Assembly (NCBI GenBank): GCA_038049695.1
Contig: CP142453.1
Span: 15,442,001-15,506,000 of the forward strand
DNA: 64,000 nt
Direction: 5' to 3'
DNA from: Cinnamomum chago
Taxonomy: Eukaryota > Streptophyta > Magnoliopsida > Laurales > Lauraceae
The position numbers were made by a program, and so were the translations under genes. Of the stretch, positions 35,201-47,200 are shown piece after piece; position 1 is the stretch's first letter, and each line of letters begins with the position of its first letter. Under the pieces are notes generated by a model. The model was not told the origin of the DNA and searched no databases. It saw only the letters and a list, made by a program, of their open reading frames with translations.

Positions 35201-38200
35201 GGTTGGAGGGTTTTGAACCCCTTACAAATTAGGGATTAAGGTCCCAAATTAGATCTCTAAGATGTAATTCAATCAGTCCAAGCCACAATAACAAAATCAA
35301 TCAATCAACCACACAAGACACAAAGAATTTACGTGGAAAAACCCAAACTCGGGTAAAAACCACGAGACCTGGAAGCCTCTCCAAGAAATCCAATCAAGCA
35401 CAATAAAATCGAAGATTACAAGAGTACTTACAACCCTTCCCCAGTTGTATCTCAACCTAAGGATTGCAGCCTCTCAAGCCGGCTACTCGCCGTTCATCTT
35501 CACCCGTGCTTGATCCTTTGTCTTCAACCTTGAAGCTGTTAGATAATAATGCAGAGAGATAGAAGAGGAGCTTGGAGGAAAAGTTGATACCTCAACAGAG
35601 GATCGACCAACCATTTTATAATGTATTTACCTCAATTACAAGCTACTAATCAGCAGCAATTACAATCTAATCAAATCTAATCACAATCAGAATTTAAGGA
35701 AAAGAATCCTAATCTCTCTATACATAGAAGTTCTCTATACATGGTAGAATATCTATATTACAAGCTGTATGATGTTTATCCCATTCCCATACGTGGGATA
35801 TTCTACATGGGCCTAGGTGGGCCAAGATTAGTGTACATGGGTCATGAGTTATCTTCTACACTCCCCCTCAAATTGATGTGGTAAGGCAGCAAACATCAAT
35901 TTGGAAGTAAGATCATGATGACGCATTTTGGGAAGAGCTTTGGTGAAGATATCTGCCAACTGGTTAAGAGTAGAGACATGAGGAAGGGATATCTTCTCAG
36001 TGACAACATGCTGCCGGATGAAGTGACAATCAATCTCAATGTGTTTCGTCCTTTCATGAAAGACTGGATTGTTAGCAATTCTGGTAGCACTAGTGTTGTC
36101 ACCATGAAGAGGTGTAGAACGACCAAGGAGAACACCTAATTCACACAAAAGACGGCGTAGCCAGATGATTTCGGCACTAGCAGAGGACATTGCCCGATAT
36201 TCTGCCTCAGCAGAAGACTTCGAAACTGTGGTTTGCTTCTTGCACTTCCACGAAATGAGAGAATCCCCAAGAAACATACACCAGCCAGTAGTAGAGCGCC
36301 GAGAATCGGGACAACCAGCCCAGTCAGCATCAGCAGATAAGCCCAAAGAAGAACCCGAAGAGTAGAATAGACCATGGTGAAGAGTGGCTTTCACATAGCG
36401 GAGTATGCGTAAAGCCGCTGCAAGATAAGGTTTGTGAGGATTGCTAACAAACTGGCTGACTGTATGAACAGCATGAGAAATATCCGGCCGAGTCATAGTT
36501 AAGTATATCAAACTACCAACTATCCGCCGGAAAATAGAGGGATCATCCAGGGGAGGGCCATCAGTCGAACTAAGTTTGCTGTTCAATTCCATAGGCGTAT
36601 CTACAGTGTGAGCATCATCAAGCCTTGCCGAGTTAATCAAATCTGTAGCATATTTGCGCTGATGGACCCGAATGCCAGATTTGTTACGCACAAACTCAAG
36701 CCCCAGAGAAAGTAAGTGAGAGGACCAAGATCCTTCATTCTGAAGTGGCGAGTAAGATGAAGTTTGAGATCCATAATGCCAGCAACATCATTGCCACTAA
36801 GAATCATATCATCAACATAGACTAAGAGAAATGTGTAGCCTTTCGAAGTCCATCTGATGAAGAGGGAACTATCAGAGTGACTCTGGCGAAAGCCAGCTTG
36901 AAGGATTGCTGTCCGAAATTTATCAAACCACGCCTGGGAGCCTGCTTAAGCCCATAAAGAGCTTTCTTCAATTTACAAACATGTTGTGGAGGACAAGCAT
37001 ATCCTGGAGGTGGTTTTAAATACACAGTCTCACGCAAGTCGCCATGAAGAAAGACATTTTTGACATCCATTTGCCAGAGGGGCCAGTTGCGAGCTGCAGC
37101 TACACAAAGGAGAGTGCGAACAGTGGTCATTTTAGCCACTGGTGCAAAGGTCTCCTCATAGTCAATCCCATATTCCTGCTTATAACCCTGGGCAACTAAT
37201 CTGGCTTTGTAGCGGTCAAGACTCCCATCAGAGTGAACTTTGATGGAATAGATCCATTTGTAGAAGATAACAAGGCAGGCCCATTACAGCATCCCACTCA
37301 CGTGGGTTGACTGTGTCAAAGATTGTGTATATATTGTATTCCTGATTTCTTTCTGATTGTATTCCTTGTATAGATTAGGATTGATTCTTTCTATTCTTTT
37401 ATATTCTAATTTGTACACTTGACATAATTAGTGCCTTGATTAAGGCCTAACATGATTATAAATAGAACAGTGGATCATCCAAGGATGTATCACGTTCTCT
37501 CCAATCTTTTATTCTCATTCTTCCTCAATCTAACATGGTATCAGAGCCCTGATAGTCTGTCAGATCAAGCATAAGAGGAGTTTCGATCGTGATCATCCTA
37601 GTTCATCTTCTGGAAATCAATCAGATTCTATTTCTGCCATCTGGTCGTCTGTGATCATCTCTGATCAAGACGTGGCCCACCTGCGATCATCATCAACAAA
37701 GCTGCGGGAGCAGCCCATGTTGGTCGTCTGGTTATTCTGAATTTTTTGGTGAATTTTCCAAGATTTTTGGGTCATCAGAGGTAGGATATCCACCCCATAT
37801 TGTGATATTTCAGTTTTGTGGCACAGTTTCAATCAAATCCGTTCAAATTTGTGGATTTTCATCCGTTTTGAGTGAGACTTTTTCCCTGAGTTGCGCAAAT
37901 ACTCTGTTCTTCCATCCCCAACCTCTGATCAGCTCCTTGATCAACTGCTGGAGTCCACGTCCATATCGATCCACTGACGGAACTGACGATATTGACGTGT
38001 TCTGCTTACTGCTTCACTGTGGCCCACTTGCGATGCTCACGACTTCACCAATCATCATCATTATGTTGGTCGACTGATTATTCTGGACATTTTGGTGATT
38101 TTTCCAAGATTTTTCAATCACTTTTGAGGTAGTTTCCATCCTCTTCTTCCTCTGACGGTTTTCTCAGAAAGATTTCATCACCACTGTCCAGATTTGTGGA

Positions 38201-41200
38201 TTTTGATCCAATTATCATCAAATTTTGCCCTGGCGGAAGAACTTTTGATCTTCTTCAGGATGATGTCCTCTGATCTGTGATTGAACCAAGTTGTGGGGCA
38301 CTCCTTCAAGATCTGTGGCTGACGACACAAGACGACTGGGTCGTCTGTGTTCTGTTTCTACATTTTCTTCTGGTATCTTCTGGTCTTGGAAATCTCTGCT
38401 GCTGTGATCATCTTCCAAGCATAGGAAGGTAGACTATGATCATCCATGATCCTCTGCTGTCTGATTTCTTTCTGATTATCTGCTGCTTTCTGCTTCACTG
38501 TTTATTATATTTCTTGGTACTACTTGCTGCTGGGTTTACTGCTGCTGCTGGGTTAACTGCGCCATCACTGCTGTGTGCATCTATTGTTGTTTGCTGTTGC
38601 TGCTCTTAGTCCTTGGTTGCTCCATGACTCCAGCCCCAATTCAGAACACGGTGACATCAGCTTACGGATCTATGGGCTTCCATGGTGGTCGGTATCAACC
38701 TCATTTTTCTCTAGCATTCCCTGCTTTTCATTCTTCAGTCTCTTTGTCTTCATTCATCACCCCCTCCACATGGTTTCTAGATTCAGGAGCATCTAACCAC
38801 ATGACTTCTGTAGAAAGTAGCTTTACAGCCTCTCATCCTTACCTTGGCAAAGACAAAATCACCACTGCGAATGGAGACCAATTAATCATCTCTGGAATTG
38901 GTACCATCACTTTATCTGGTGTCTCTGGCCAGTCTCTTCACCTTCCCAATGTCTACTTTGTTCCCAAATTATCAGCCAATTTACTTTCTGTCGGACAACT
39001 TATTGATGATGGGTACAACATTAACTTTTCTTCCACTGGTTGTGTCATACAGGGGCGGCAAACTGGAAAGGTGATCGCGACGGGGAGTAAACATGGTCGA
39101 CTGTTTCTACTGGACATTGGACATCACTCGCTCTTTTCTTCTTCTTCTCCTAAGTTAGATAAATTGTGGACAGTGTGGCATAGTCGTCTTGGTCATGTGA
39201 ACAATGCTTCTTTACTTTCCCTCTTTAAAATTGGTTGTTTAGAACCCACTTTTGATACTAAAATGATGTCCTCTTTACTTCAATCGAAGTGTGAAACGTG
39301 TTGTTTGAGTAAGAGTCATATCTTGCCTTTTCCTATTCATAGTTCTCGTGCTTTATCATCTTTTGATATTATTCACACTGATGTTTGGGGAATTGCACCC
39401 ACCTTGAGTAGGACAGGCTTTAAATATTATGTGACCTTCATTGATGATCATTCCCGTTTCACTTGGATTTATTTCATGCGCTTCAAATCTGAAGTACTTT
39501 CTCTTTTTCAAAAGTTTTACAAAATGGTTCAAACACAATTTCAAAAAGAAATAAAAATTCTTAGGTCTGACTCCGGTGGAGAATACATGTCCCATGACTT
39601 TTCTGCCTTCCTTTCTGATAAAGGAATTCTTCACCAAAAATCCTGCCCGCATACTCCACAGCAAAATGGTGTTGCGGAGAGGAAGAACAGACATATTCTT
39701 GAAACTGTTCGTTCTCTCCTCCTTGCATCCTTAGTTCCTCCCACCTTTTGGTGTGATGCTGCTCAGACTGCTGTTTATCTCATCAATCGTCATCCTAGCT
39801 CTAATCTAGGAAAGACTACTCCTTATGAAACTCTCTTTGGTCATGCCCCTTCATATTCTCACTTACGAGTTTTTGGCTGCCTGTGCTTTGTTCATCTTCC
39901 ACCTACAGAGCGCACTAAGTTGTCTCCTCAGGCTGCCAAATGTCTCTTTCTAGGTTACAGTACTGAACACAAGGGATTTCTGTGTTATGATCAATCCGAA
40001 AAACGCATGCGAATATCTCGTAATGTGATCTTCTTGGAAAACATTCCTTTCTTTTCTTTGCGATTGGATACTCACCCTGTTGCTGTGTCTTATATGCCGC
40101 ACTTCCCTGCGACTTCTCCACCTCCTATTACCAATGTCTATGTTCGGCGTAACACAGTTTCTCCTGTGGAGACTCCCTCTCCTGATCATCTTCCAGTGCC
40201 ACCTACTGCACCCTCAGGTATTAATGCTTCTTCTGATAATATCATACCCCTGCGACGCTCTAGTCGTCCATCTGTTGCCCCTGACCGTTATGGATTTTCT
40301 GCTCTCTTTTCCTCTTTAGATAGTGCTCCTATCCCCACTTCATATTCACAGGCCTCCAAAATAGCTTACTGGCAGGATGCTATGAATGAGGAATTGCTTG
40401 CTCTTGAAGCAAACCAAACATGGGACTTGGTACCGACTCCTGCAAAAGCCTCTGTGATTGGCAGCAAATGGATCTACTCTGTAAAAGTTAACTCGGATGG
40501 GAGTCTTGATCGCTACAAAGCCAGATTGGTTGCGCAGGGTTACAAGCAGGAGTATGGCATTGACTATGAAGAGACATTTGCACCAGTGGCCAAAATGACC
40601 ACTGTTCGTACTCTTCTTTGTGTTGCTGCGGCCCGCAACTGGCCTCTATGGCAAATGGATGTCAAAAATGCCTTTCTTCATGGTGAGTTGAAAGAGACTG
40701 TGTACTTAAAACCCCCTCCGGGATATGCTTGTCCCCCTCAGCATGTTTGCAAATTGCGGAAATCTCTTTATGGCCTCAAGCAGGCTCCCAGAGCTTGGTT
40801 TGATAAATTCCGGGCTGCAATACTTCAAGCCGGTTTTCGTCAGAGTCATTCTGATAGCTCCTTATTTCTTCGATGGACACCAAAGGGCTATACATTCCTT
40901 TTGGTCTATGTTGATGATATGATCATCAGTGGCAATGATACTACTGGCATTACAGATCTCAAACACCATCTCACTCGCCACTTCCGGATGAAGGATCTTG
41001 GTCCTCTCACCTACTTTCTGGGGCTTGAGTTCTTACGTAACAAATCAGGCATTAGGGTTCATCAGCGTAAATATGCTACCGATTTGATCACTTCGGCAAG
41101 ACTTGGCGCTGCTCACACTTTTGATACGCCTATGGAACTTAACAGCAAACTCAGTATGGATGATGGTCCTCCTCTGGAAGATCCCTCTGTGTTCCGGCGG

Positions 41201-44200
41201 ATAGTTGGGAGTTTGCTCTACTTAACTATGACTCGGCCTGATATTTCTCATGCAGTTCATACGGTTAGCCAGTTTATGAGCAATCCTCACAAACCCCACC
41301 TTGCTGCTGCTTTGCGCATACTCCGATATGTTAAAGGCACTCTTAACCATGGTCTCTTCTACCCTTCTAGCTCTTCTCTGCGCCTCTCGGCTTATGCGGA
41401 TGCCGACTGGGCTGGTTGCCCTGACTCTCGGCGATCCACCACTGGCTGGTGTATGTTTCTTGGGGATTCTCTGATTTCGTGGAAGTGCAAGAAGCAAACT
41501 ACAGTTTCCAAGTCTTCTGCGGAGGCCGAATATCGCGCGATGTCGTCTGCTAGTGCTGAAATCATTTGGCTACGCCGTCTTCTCTGTGAATTCGGTGTCC
41601 ATGTTGGTAGTTTTACACCTCTTCATGGGGACAATACCAGTGCTACCAGGATTGCTAACAATCCAGTCTTTCATGAAAGAACAAAGCACATCGAGATTGA
41701 TTGTCACTTCATCCGCCAACATGTTGTTACTGAGAAGATCATTCTGCCTCACGTCTCTACTCTTAACCAGTTGGCAGATATATTCACAAAAGCTCTCCCC
41801 AGAACACGTCATCAGGATCTTACTAGCAAATTGATGTTTTCTGTCCTACCACATCAATTTGAGGGGGAGTGTAGAAGATAACAAGGCAGGCCCATTACAG
41901 CCAAGGCCCAAGGCCCATTACAGCATCCCACTCACGTGGGTTGACTGTGTCAAAGATTGTGTATATATTGTATTCCTGATTTCTTTCTGATTGTATTCCT
42001 TGTATAGATTAGGATTGATTAGGATTGATTCTTTCTATTCTTTTATATTCTAATTTGTACACTTGACATAATTAGTGCCTTGATTAAGGCCTAACATGAT
42101 TATAAATAGAACAGTGGATCATCCAAGGATGTATCACGTTCTCTCCAATCTTTTATTCTCATTCTTCCTCAATCTAACACCATTTACTGCCGATTACAGA
42201 TGCACCTTCAGGGGCCGGTACCAACTCCCATGTGTTGTTTGCTTCTAGAGCAAGCAACTCCTCTGTCATAGCATCCTGCCAGTAAGCAATCTTCGAGGCC
42301 TGTGAATATGAGGTGGGTATAGGGGCACTATCCAAAGAAGTGAAAAGAGCAGGAAAGCCATAGCGGTCAGGGGTAACTGAAGGACGACTAGAGCGTCGCA
42401 GGGGTATGATACTATGAGAAGAAGCATTAATACCTGAGGGTGCAGTAGGTGGCACGGGAAGAGGATCGGGAGAAGGAGTCCCCACAGGAGCAACCGTGTT
42501 ACGCCGGACATAGACCTTGGTGATAGGAGGTGGAGAAGTTGCAGAGAAGTGCGGCATATAAGACACAGCAACAGGGTGAGTATCCAAACGCAAGGAAAAG
42601 AAAGGAATATGTTCCAAGAAGATCACATTACGAGATATGCGCATGCGTTTTTCGGATTGATCATAACACAGAAAGCCCTTGTGTTCAGTGCTGTAACCTA
42701 GAAAGAGACATTTGGCAGCCTGAGGTGACAACTTAGTGCGCTCAGTAGGTAGAAGATGGACAAAGCATAGGCAGCCAAAAACTCGTAAGTGAGTATATGA
42801 CGGGGCATGACCAAAGAGAGTTTCATACGGAGTAGTCTTTCCTAGAACTGTGCTAGGATGACGATTGAGGAGATAAACAGCAGTCTATGCAGCATCACAC
42901 CAAAAAGTGGGAGGAACTAAGGATGCAAGAAGGAGAGAACGAACAGTTTCAAGAATATGTCTGTTCTTCCTCTCCGCGACACCATTTTGCTGTGGAGTAT
43001 ACGGGTATGATTTTTGATGAAGAATTCCTTTATCAGAAAGGAAGGTAGAAAATTCATGGGACATGTATTCTCCACCGGAGTCAGACCTAAGGATTTTTAT
43101 TTCTTTCTGAAATTGTGTTTGAACCATTTTGTAAAACTGTTGGAAAAGAGAAACAACTTCAGATTTGAAGCGCATGAAATAAAGCCAAGTGAAACGAGAA
43201 TGATCATCAATGAATGTCACATAATACTTAAACCCAGTCCTACTCAATGTGGGTGCAATTCCCCAAACATCTGTGTGAATAATGTCAAAAGATGATAATG
43301 CACGAGAATGATGAATAGGAAAAGGCAAAATATGACTCTTACTCAAGCAACACGTTTCACACTTTGATTGAAGTAAAGAGGTAACCATTTTATTATCAAT
43401 AGTAGGTTCTAAACAACCAATTTTAAATAAGGAAAGTAAAGAAGCATTGTTCACATGACCCAGACGACTATGCCACACATGCCACATTTTAAAGAAAATA
43501 GAGAATGAAGTCCAATATCCAGCAGAAACAGTCGACCATGTTTACTCCTCGTCGCGATCACCTTCCCAGTTTGCCGCTCCTGTATGACACAACCAGTTGA
43601 AGAAAAGTTAACACTGTATCCATCATCAATAAGTTGTCCTACAGAAAGTAAATTGGCTGACAATTTGGGAACAAAGTAGACATTGGGAAGGCTGATAGAT
43701 TGGCCAGAAATACTGGATAAAGTAATGGTACCAATACCAGAAATGGGTAATTGGTCGCCATTAGCAGTGGTGATTTTGTCTTTTCCAAGGTAAGGTTGAG
43801 AGTTTGTAAAGCTACTGGTGGCAGAAGTCATGTGGTTTGATGCTCCTGAATCTAGAAACCATGTGGATGTGGTGATAGATGAAGACTCAGAGAGGGAAGA
43901 ATGAAATGCAGGAAATGCTAGAGGAAAATGAGAGTGATACCGACCACCAGTAAAGCCCATAGATGCATATGCCGAAGTAACCGTATTCTGAATCAAATCT
44001 TGAATCTGGGCAGGAGTCATGGAGACGGACCCAGAAGAGGTGCTGCCTATATCAGGAGAAGATGCTTGAACTTGGAATGCAGCTGGAGTATTCTGTCTGG
44101 GCATGTTGGAAGGAGTCTGCTTCTGCTGGGGTCCATTCTTTCGCTGTAAGCTCCGACAGTCATCAATAAGATGACCAGAGCGTTTGCAATACCTGCATAC

Positions 44201-47200
44201 CAGTTTCTTACGGCAGTTCTTGGCAATATGACCGAAGCCTTTGCATTCATAGCATTGAGTAGGCTTTTGATTGGGGGCTGCCAAGAGAGCAGAATCAGTC
44301 GGAAGAGGAGCTAGAAAAGCCTTTGGGTCTTCAACAAGGGCACGCTGTGAGTTCAGGCGAAGTTCTTCTCGAAGAACTTCTTGGAAGCAGGTATCCAGGT
44401 TCGCAGATACTTCTCGATTCATGAGAGCAGACCGAACTGATTCGAATTCGGCTCTGAGGTTCATAAGGAACTGACTGATGTGAGTTTCCTCTTGTAATTT
44501 AAGAGCCTCAGACAGAAATCCAGAAGAAACAGATTGAATGATCATGGCATCTCGCTCAGTCCATAAGGTGAGAAACCCATTAAAGTACTCCTGAACAGAT
44601 TTATCTCCTTGATTGAATTTAGCAATTTCACTATCCAAGTGAAATTTTCTTGCTTTATTCGTTTGATGATAAATTTTCTTGAGATGTGCCCACATATCAG
44701 TGGCAGCAGTATATGCTTGAAGAGCAATGGCAAGAGGAGGATCAATGGAGTTAAGAATCCATGTGATCACCTTAGCATTTTCCTTGGACCAGGTTGCTAA
44801 TGCTTTTGTGTCAGTAGTAGGTTTAGTTATTGATCCATCAAGATAACCAAACAGTCCTTGGCCTTCCACAAAATTCTTGAGATGAAAAGACCAGGCCATA
44901 TAATTATTCCCATTAAATTTAATTGGAATAACATCATATTTGTCCATTGTTATTGAATGCAGCAGAGCACACCCAGAAAGTAGCAGTGAACAGTAGCAGA
45001 GAAAACCAACAGCAGAGAACAGTATAGGAGCAGATCACAGCAAAACACAATGTAAAGAAGTGATATGCTATGATTTTTACTAACCAAGCATAAAAGATGC
45101 AACCAGAGTTGATGATATGTGATCAGATGTGATAGCAGGAGAAAACACAACAGAGAACACCCAAAACAAGAGCCAGACGAACTGGATTTTCAAGGCAGAA
45201 GTGGTGCGTGGGGCCCACAATGGTGTCCAATCTCTGATCAGAGTATATAATCCTAGAAAGGATCAAAAGTATGTTCTCCAGTCCAAGTTTGAGCAGATTT
45301 GGATGAAGATCCACAAATCTGGACGGTGGTGATGAAATCCTTTTGATAAAAAGGACCCAAAACCGTCAGATGAAGAATGGGTTTAAAAGTACCTGAATCG
45401 ATGAGTAAAAAATCCAGAAAAATCTTCAAAAATCCCTGAAGACTAGTCGATCAGAATACTGGGTGTTGTTGGTGATCAGTGATTGATCACAGGTGGGCCA
45501 CCTTGATCAGAGAACTCCAGGCAGAGTCAGCAGAGAGAAGAAAGAGACGATTCACCAGGAGAAGCACTCGATGATGTTTTTGGATAATCTCTCAGATTGA
45601 ATGAAGGAAAATCTCCTCATAACCTTCGCTCTGATACCATGTTAGATAATAATGCAGAGAGATAGAAGAGGAGCTTGGAGGAAAAGTTGATACCTCAACA
45701 GAGGATCGACCAACCATTTTATAATGTATTTACCTCAATTACAAGCTACTAATCAGCAGCAATTACAATCTAATCAAATCTAATCACAATCAGAATTTAA
45801 GGAAAAGAATCCTAATCTCTCTATACATAGAAGTTCTCTATACATGGTAGAATATCTATATTACAAGCTGTATGATGTTTATCCCATTCCCATACGTGGG
45901 ATATTCTACATGGGCCTAGGTGGGCCAAGATTAGTGTACATGGGTCATGAGTTATCTTCTACAGAAGCCACTTCAAGATGGGAGCGAAGAGAAGGAAGGA
46001 TAATCTGGCCTCTAGAGAAGAATCTCAAGCTCACAATCAGATGGTTTCTCTAGAGATGAAAATCTATCTCAAATAGGATAGCAGCTGCCTTTGAAATGTT
46101 GGAGAAAGTGTAGAAGAACTAAGAAGGCTCAATTAGGGCAAAACATACAACCCTTATATAGTGCAGATACTAGAGTTCGAACGCTTGAACTTGCATTAAA
46201 GATCGTTCGAACTCTTCAAAATATCTCTCTACACTTCAGCACATCGTGCATTTGAACAAAAGAATAGAACGTTCGAACCTTGGAGGCTGCGGGATTTTGG
46301 CTTGGAAAATCTGTTTGAACTCAGATGCGGTCCGTTCGAACTCTGGACGCCTCTGCCTCTTGGCTTGGAAAATAGGACCGTTCGAACTCTGATAAAACAC
46401 CCGTTCGAACTTTCAGGCTTGCTGATTTTTGGCCTGAGAAGGAAGTTCGAACGCAGATGAGAACCGTTCGAACTTTGGGCTTCGCTGCCAAATGGCTAGG
46501 AACTGCTCGCGGAAGGGAAGTTCGAACTGAAATAGGGGAGAGTTCGAACTTTGGTTGGAAAAACTTCATGTACTCAGAGAAAATTGCAGTCCATTCTACT
46601 AAAAAGAAAAAGTACATTGAGCAATCCCAAGTTTTGTCCAAACCCATGAATTATGCTAACACTCAAAACCTAACATAGATAATGTTTTTTACCTCTTATA
46701 TTTGTCACCCATGTCAAGGTTGTAGATTCTACTACTAAGTTTGTATGATTTCAATGGTCTTGCACTTATGGGCCATAAATGACCCACCAGATGGACAATC
46801 TGGAACCCTCAACTAAGTTCATATGATTCCACATGTACAGTGTAATGACAAATGAGCTCAATCGATCACTTGTCCTAACAAAAGTTTTTATTTCTCAAAT
46901 GAAGGATTTTCATTATGAGGCCCTAAGACCGAACTATCAATAAAGTAGACTCAAGATTTCTAAGGAAAGATTTATAAGGGCATGCATATGGCGAAATAAA
47001 TGAGAGATACTTGCATGTTCTAATTGTTACTCATTCCTAACAGCACATTACTGTCGAGCAAGAGTTCCAAGATTAAATTAAAATTTTAAGATCCATTTGA
47101 GCACCTAACCGTTTGAATTTGCATAAGGTTTATCAATATTTGTCATCCACCATGAATGGATTGTTAGGAACCATAGCTTGAGAAAAGAAATGGCATGACA

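Larger units (their letters stand above)
37259..42179 (+). mobile_element. Ty1/copia LTR retrotransposon, plus strand, nested in the minus-strand copia element
   Basis: Flanked by the 5-bp target duplication CCATT at 37254-37258 and 42180-42184, which sits in the integrase-RT part of the host element. LTRs are at 37259-37535 and 41870-42179; the primer site TGGTATCAGAGC follows at 37536 and polypurine GAGGGGGAG precedes the second LTR. Parts seen in order are protease, integrase, reverse transcriptase and RNase H. A gag region is not recognised, so the element looks incomplete, though pol is otherwise well kept. LTR ends and protein resemble the host element: same family, opposite orientation. 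Recent. It could only have moved with help from relatives. Confidence 0.95.
35537..45963 (-). mobile_element. Ty1/copia LTR retrotransposon, minus strand, interrupted by a second copia element
   Basis: LTRs of 324 bp at 35537-35860 and 45640-45963 look identical on reading, and both sides carry the 5-bp target duplication GAAGC. The primer site complementary to initiator tRNA-Met (TGGTATCAGAGC on the minus strand) is at 45639-45628 and a polypurine tract abuts the low-coordinate LTR. Parts in order on the minus strand are gag with two zinc knuckles, protease (LDSGAS), integrase, reverse transcriptase and RNase H. Without the inner element it is about 5.5 kb, a normal copia length. Insertion is recent by LTR identity. 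As a fossil it is broken: split by the nested element plus a few further breaks. Confidence 0.95.
35152..46675 (-). mobile_element. Old solo LTR, outermost layer of the nest
   Basis: The two flanks of the copia element (35152-35536 and 45964-46675) join into an about 1.09-kb LTR. On the minus strand it starts TGTTAGGTTTTGAGTG, like the solo LTR at 8598, and ends ACATAACA. The 46150-46560 part has about ten palindromic TTCGAA sites, usually as GTTCGAAC. No matching target duplication was found, so the ends are less certain than for the inner elements. Fossil. Confidence 0.6.

Noticed and set aside
38573-41881. The long plus-strand reading frame as a host gene
   Set aside because: It is copia pol between LTRs with a target duplication, so it is treated as a fossil element.
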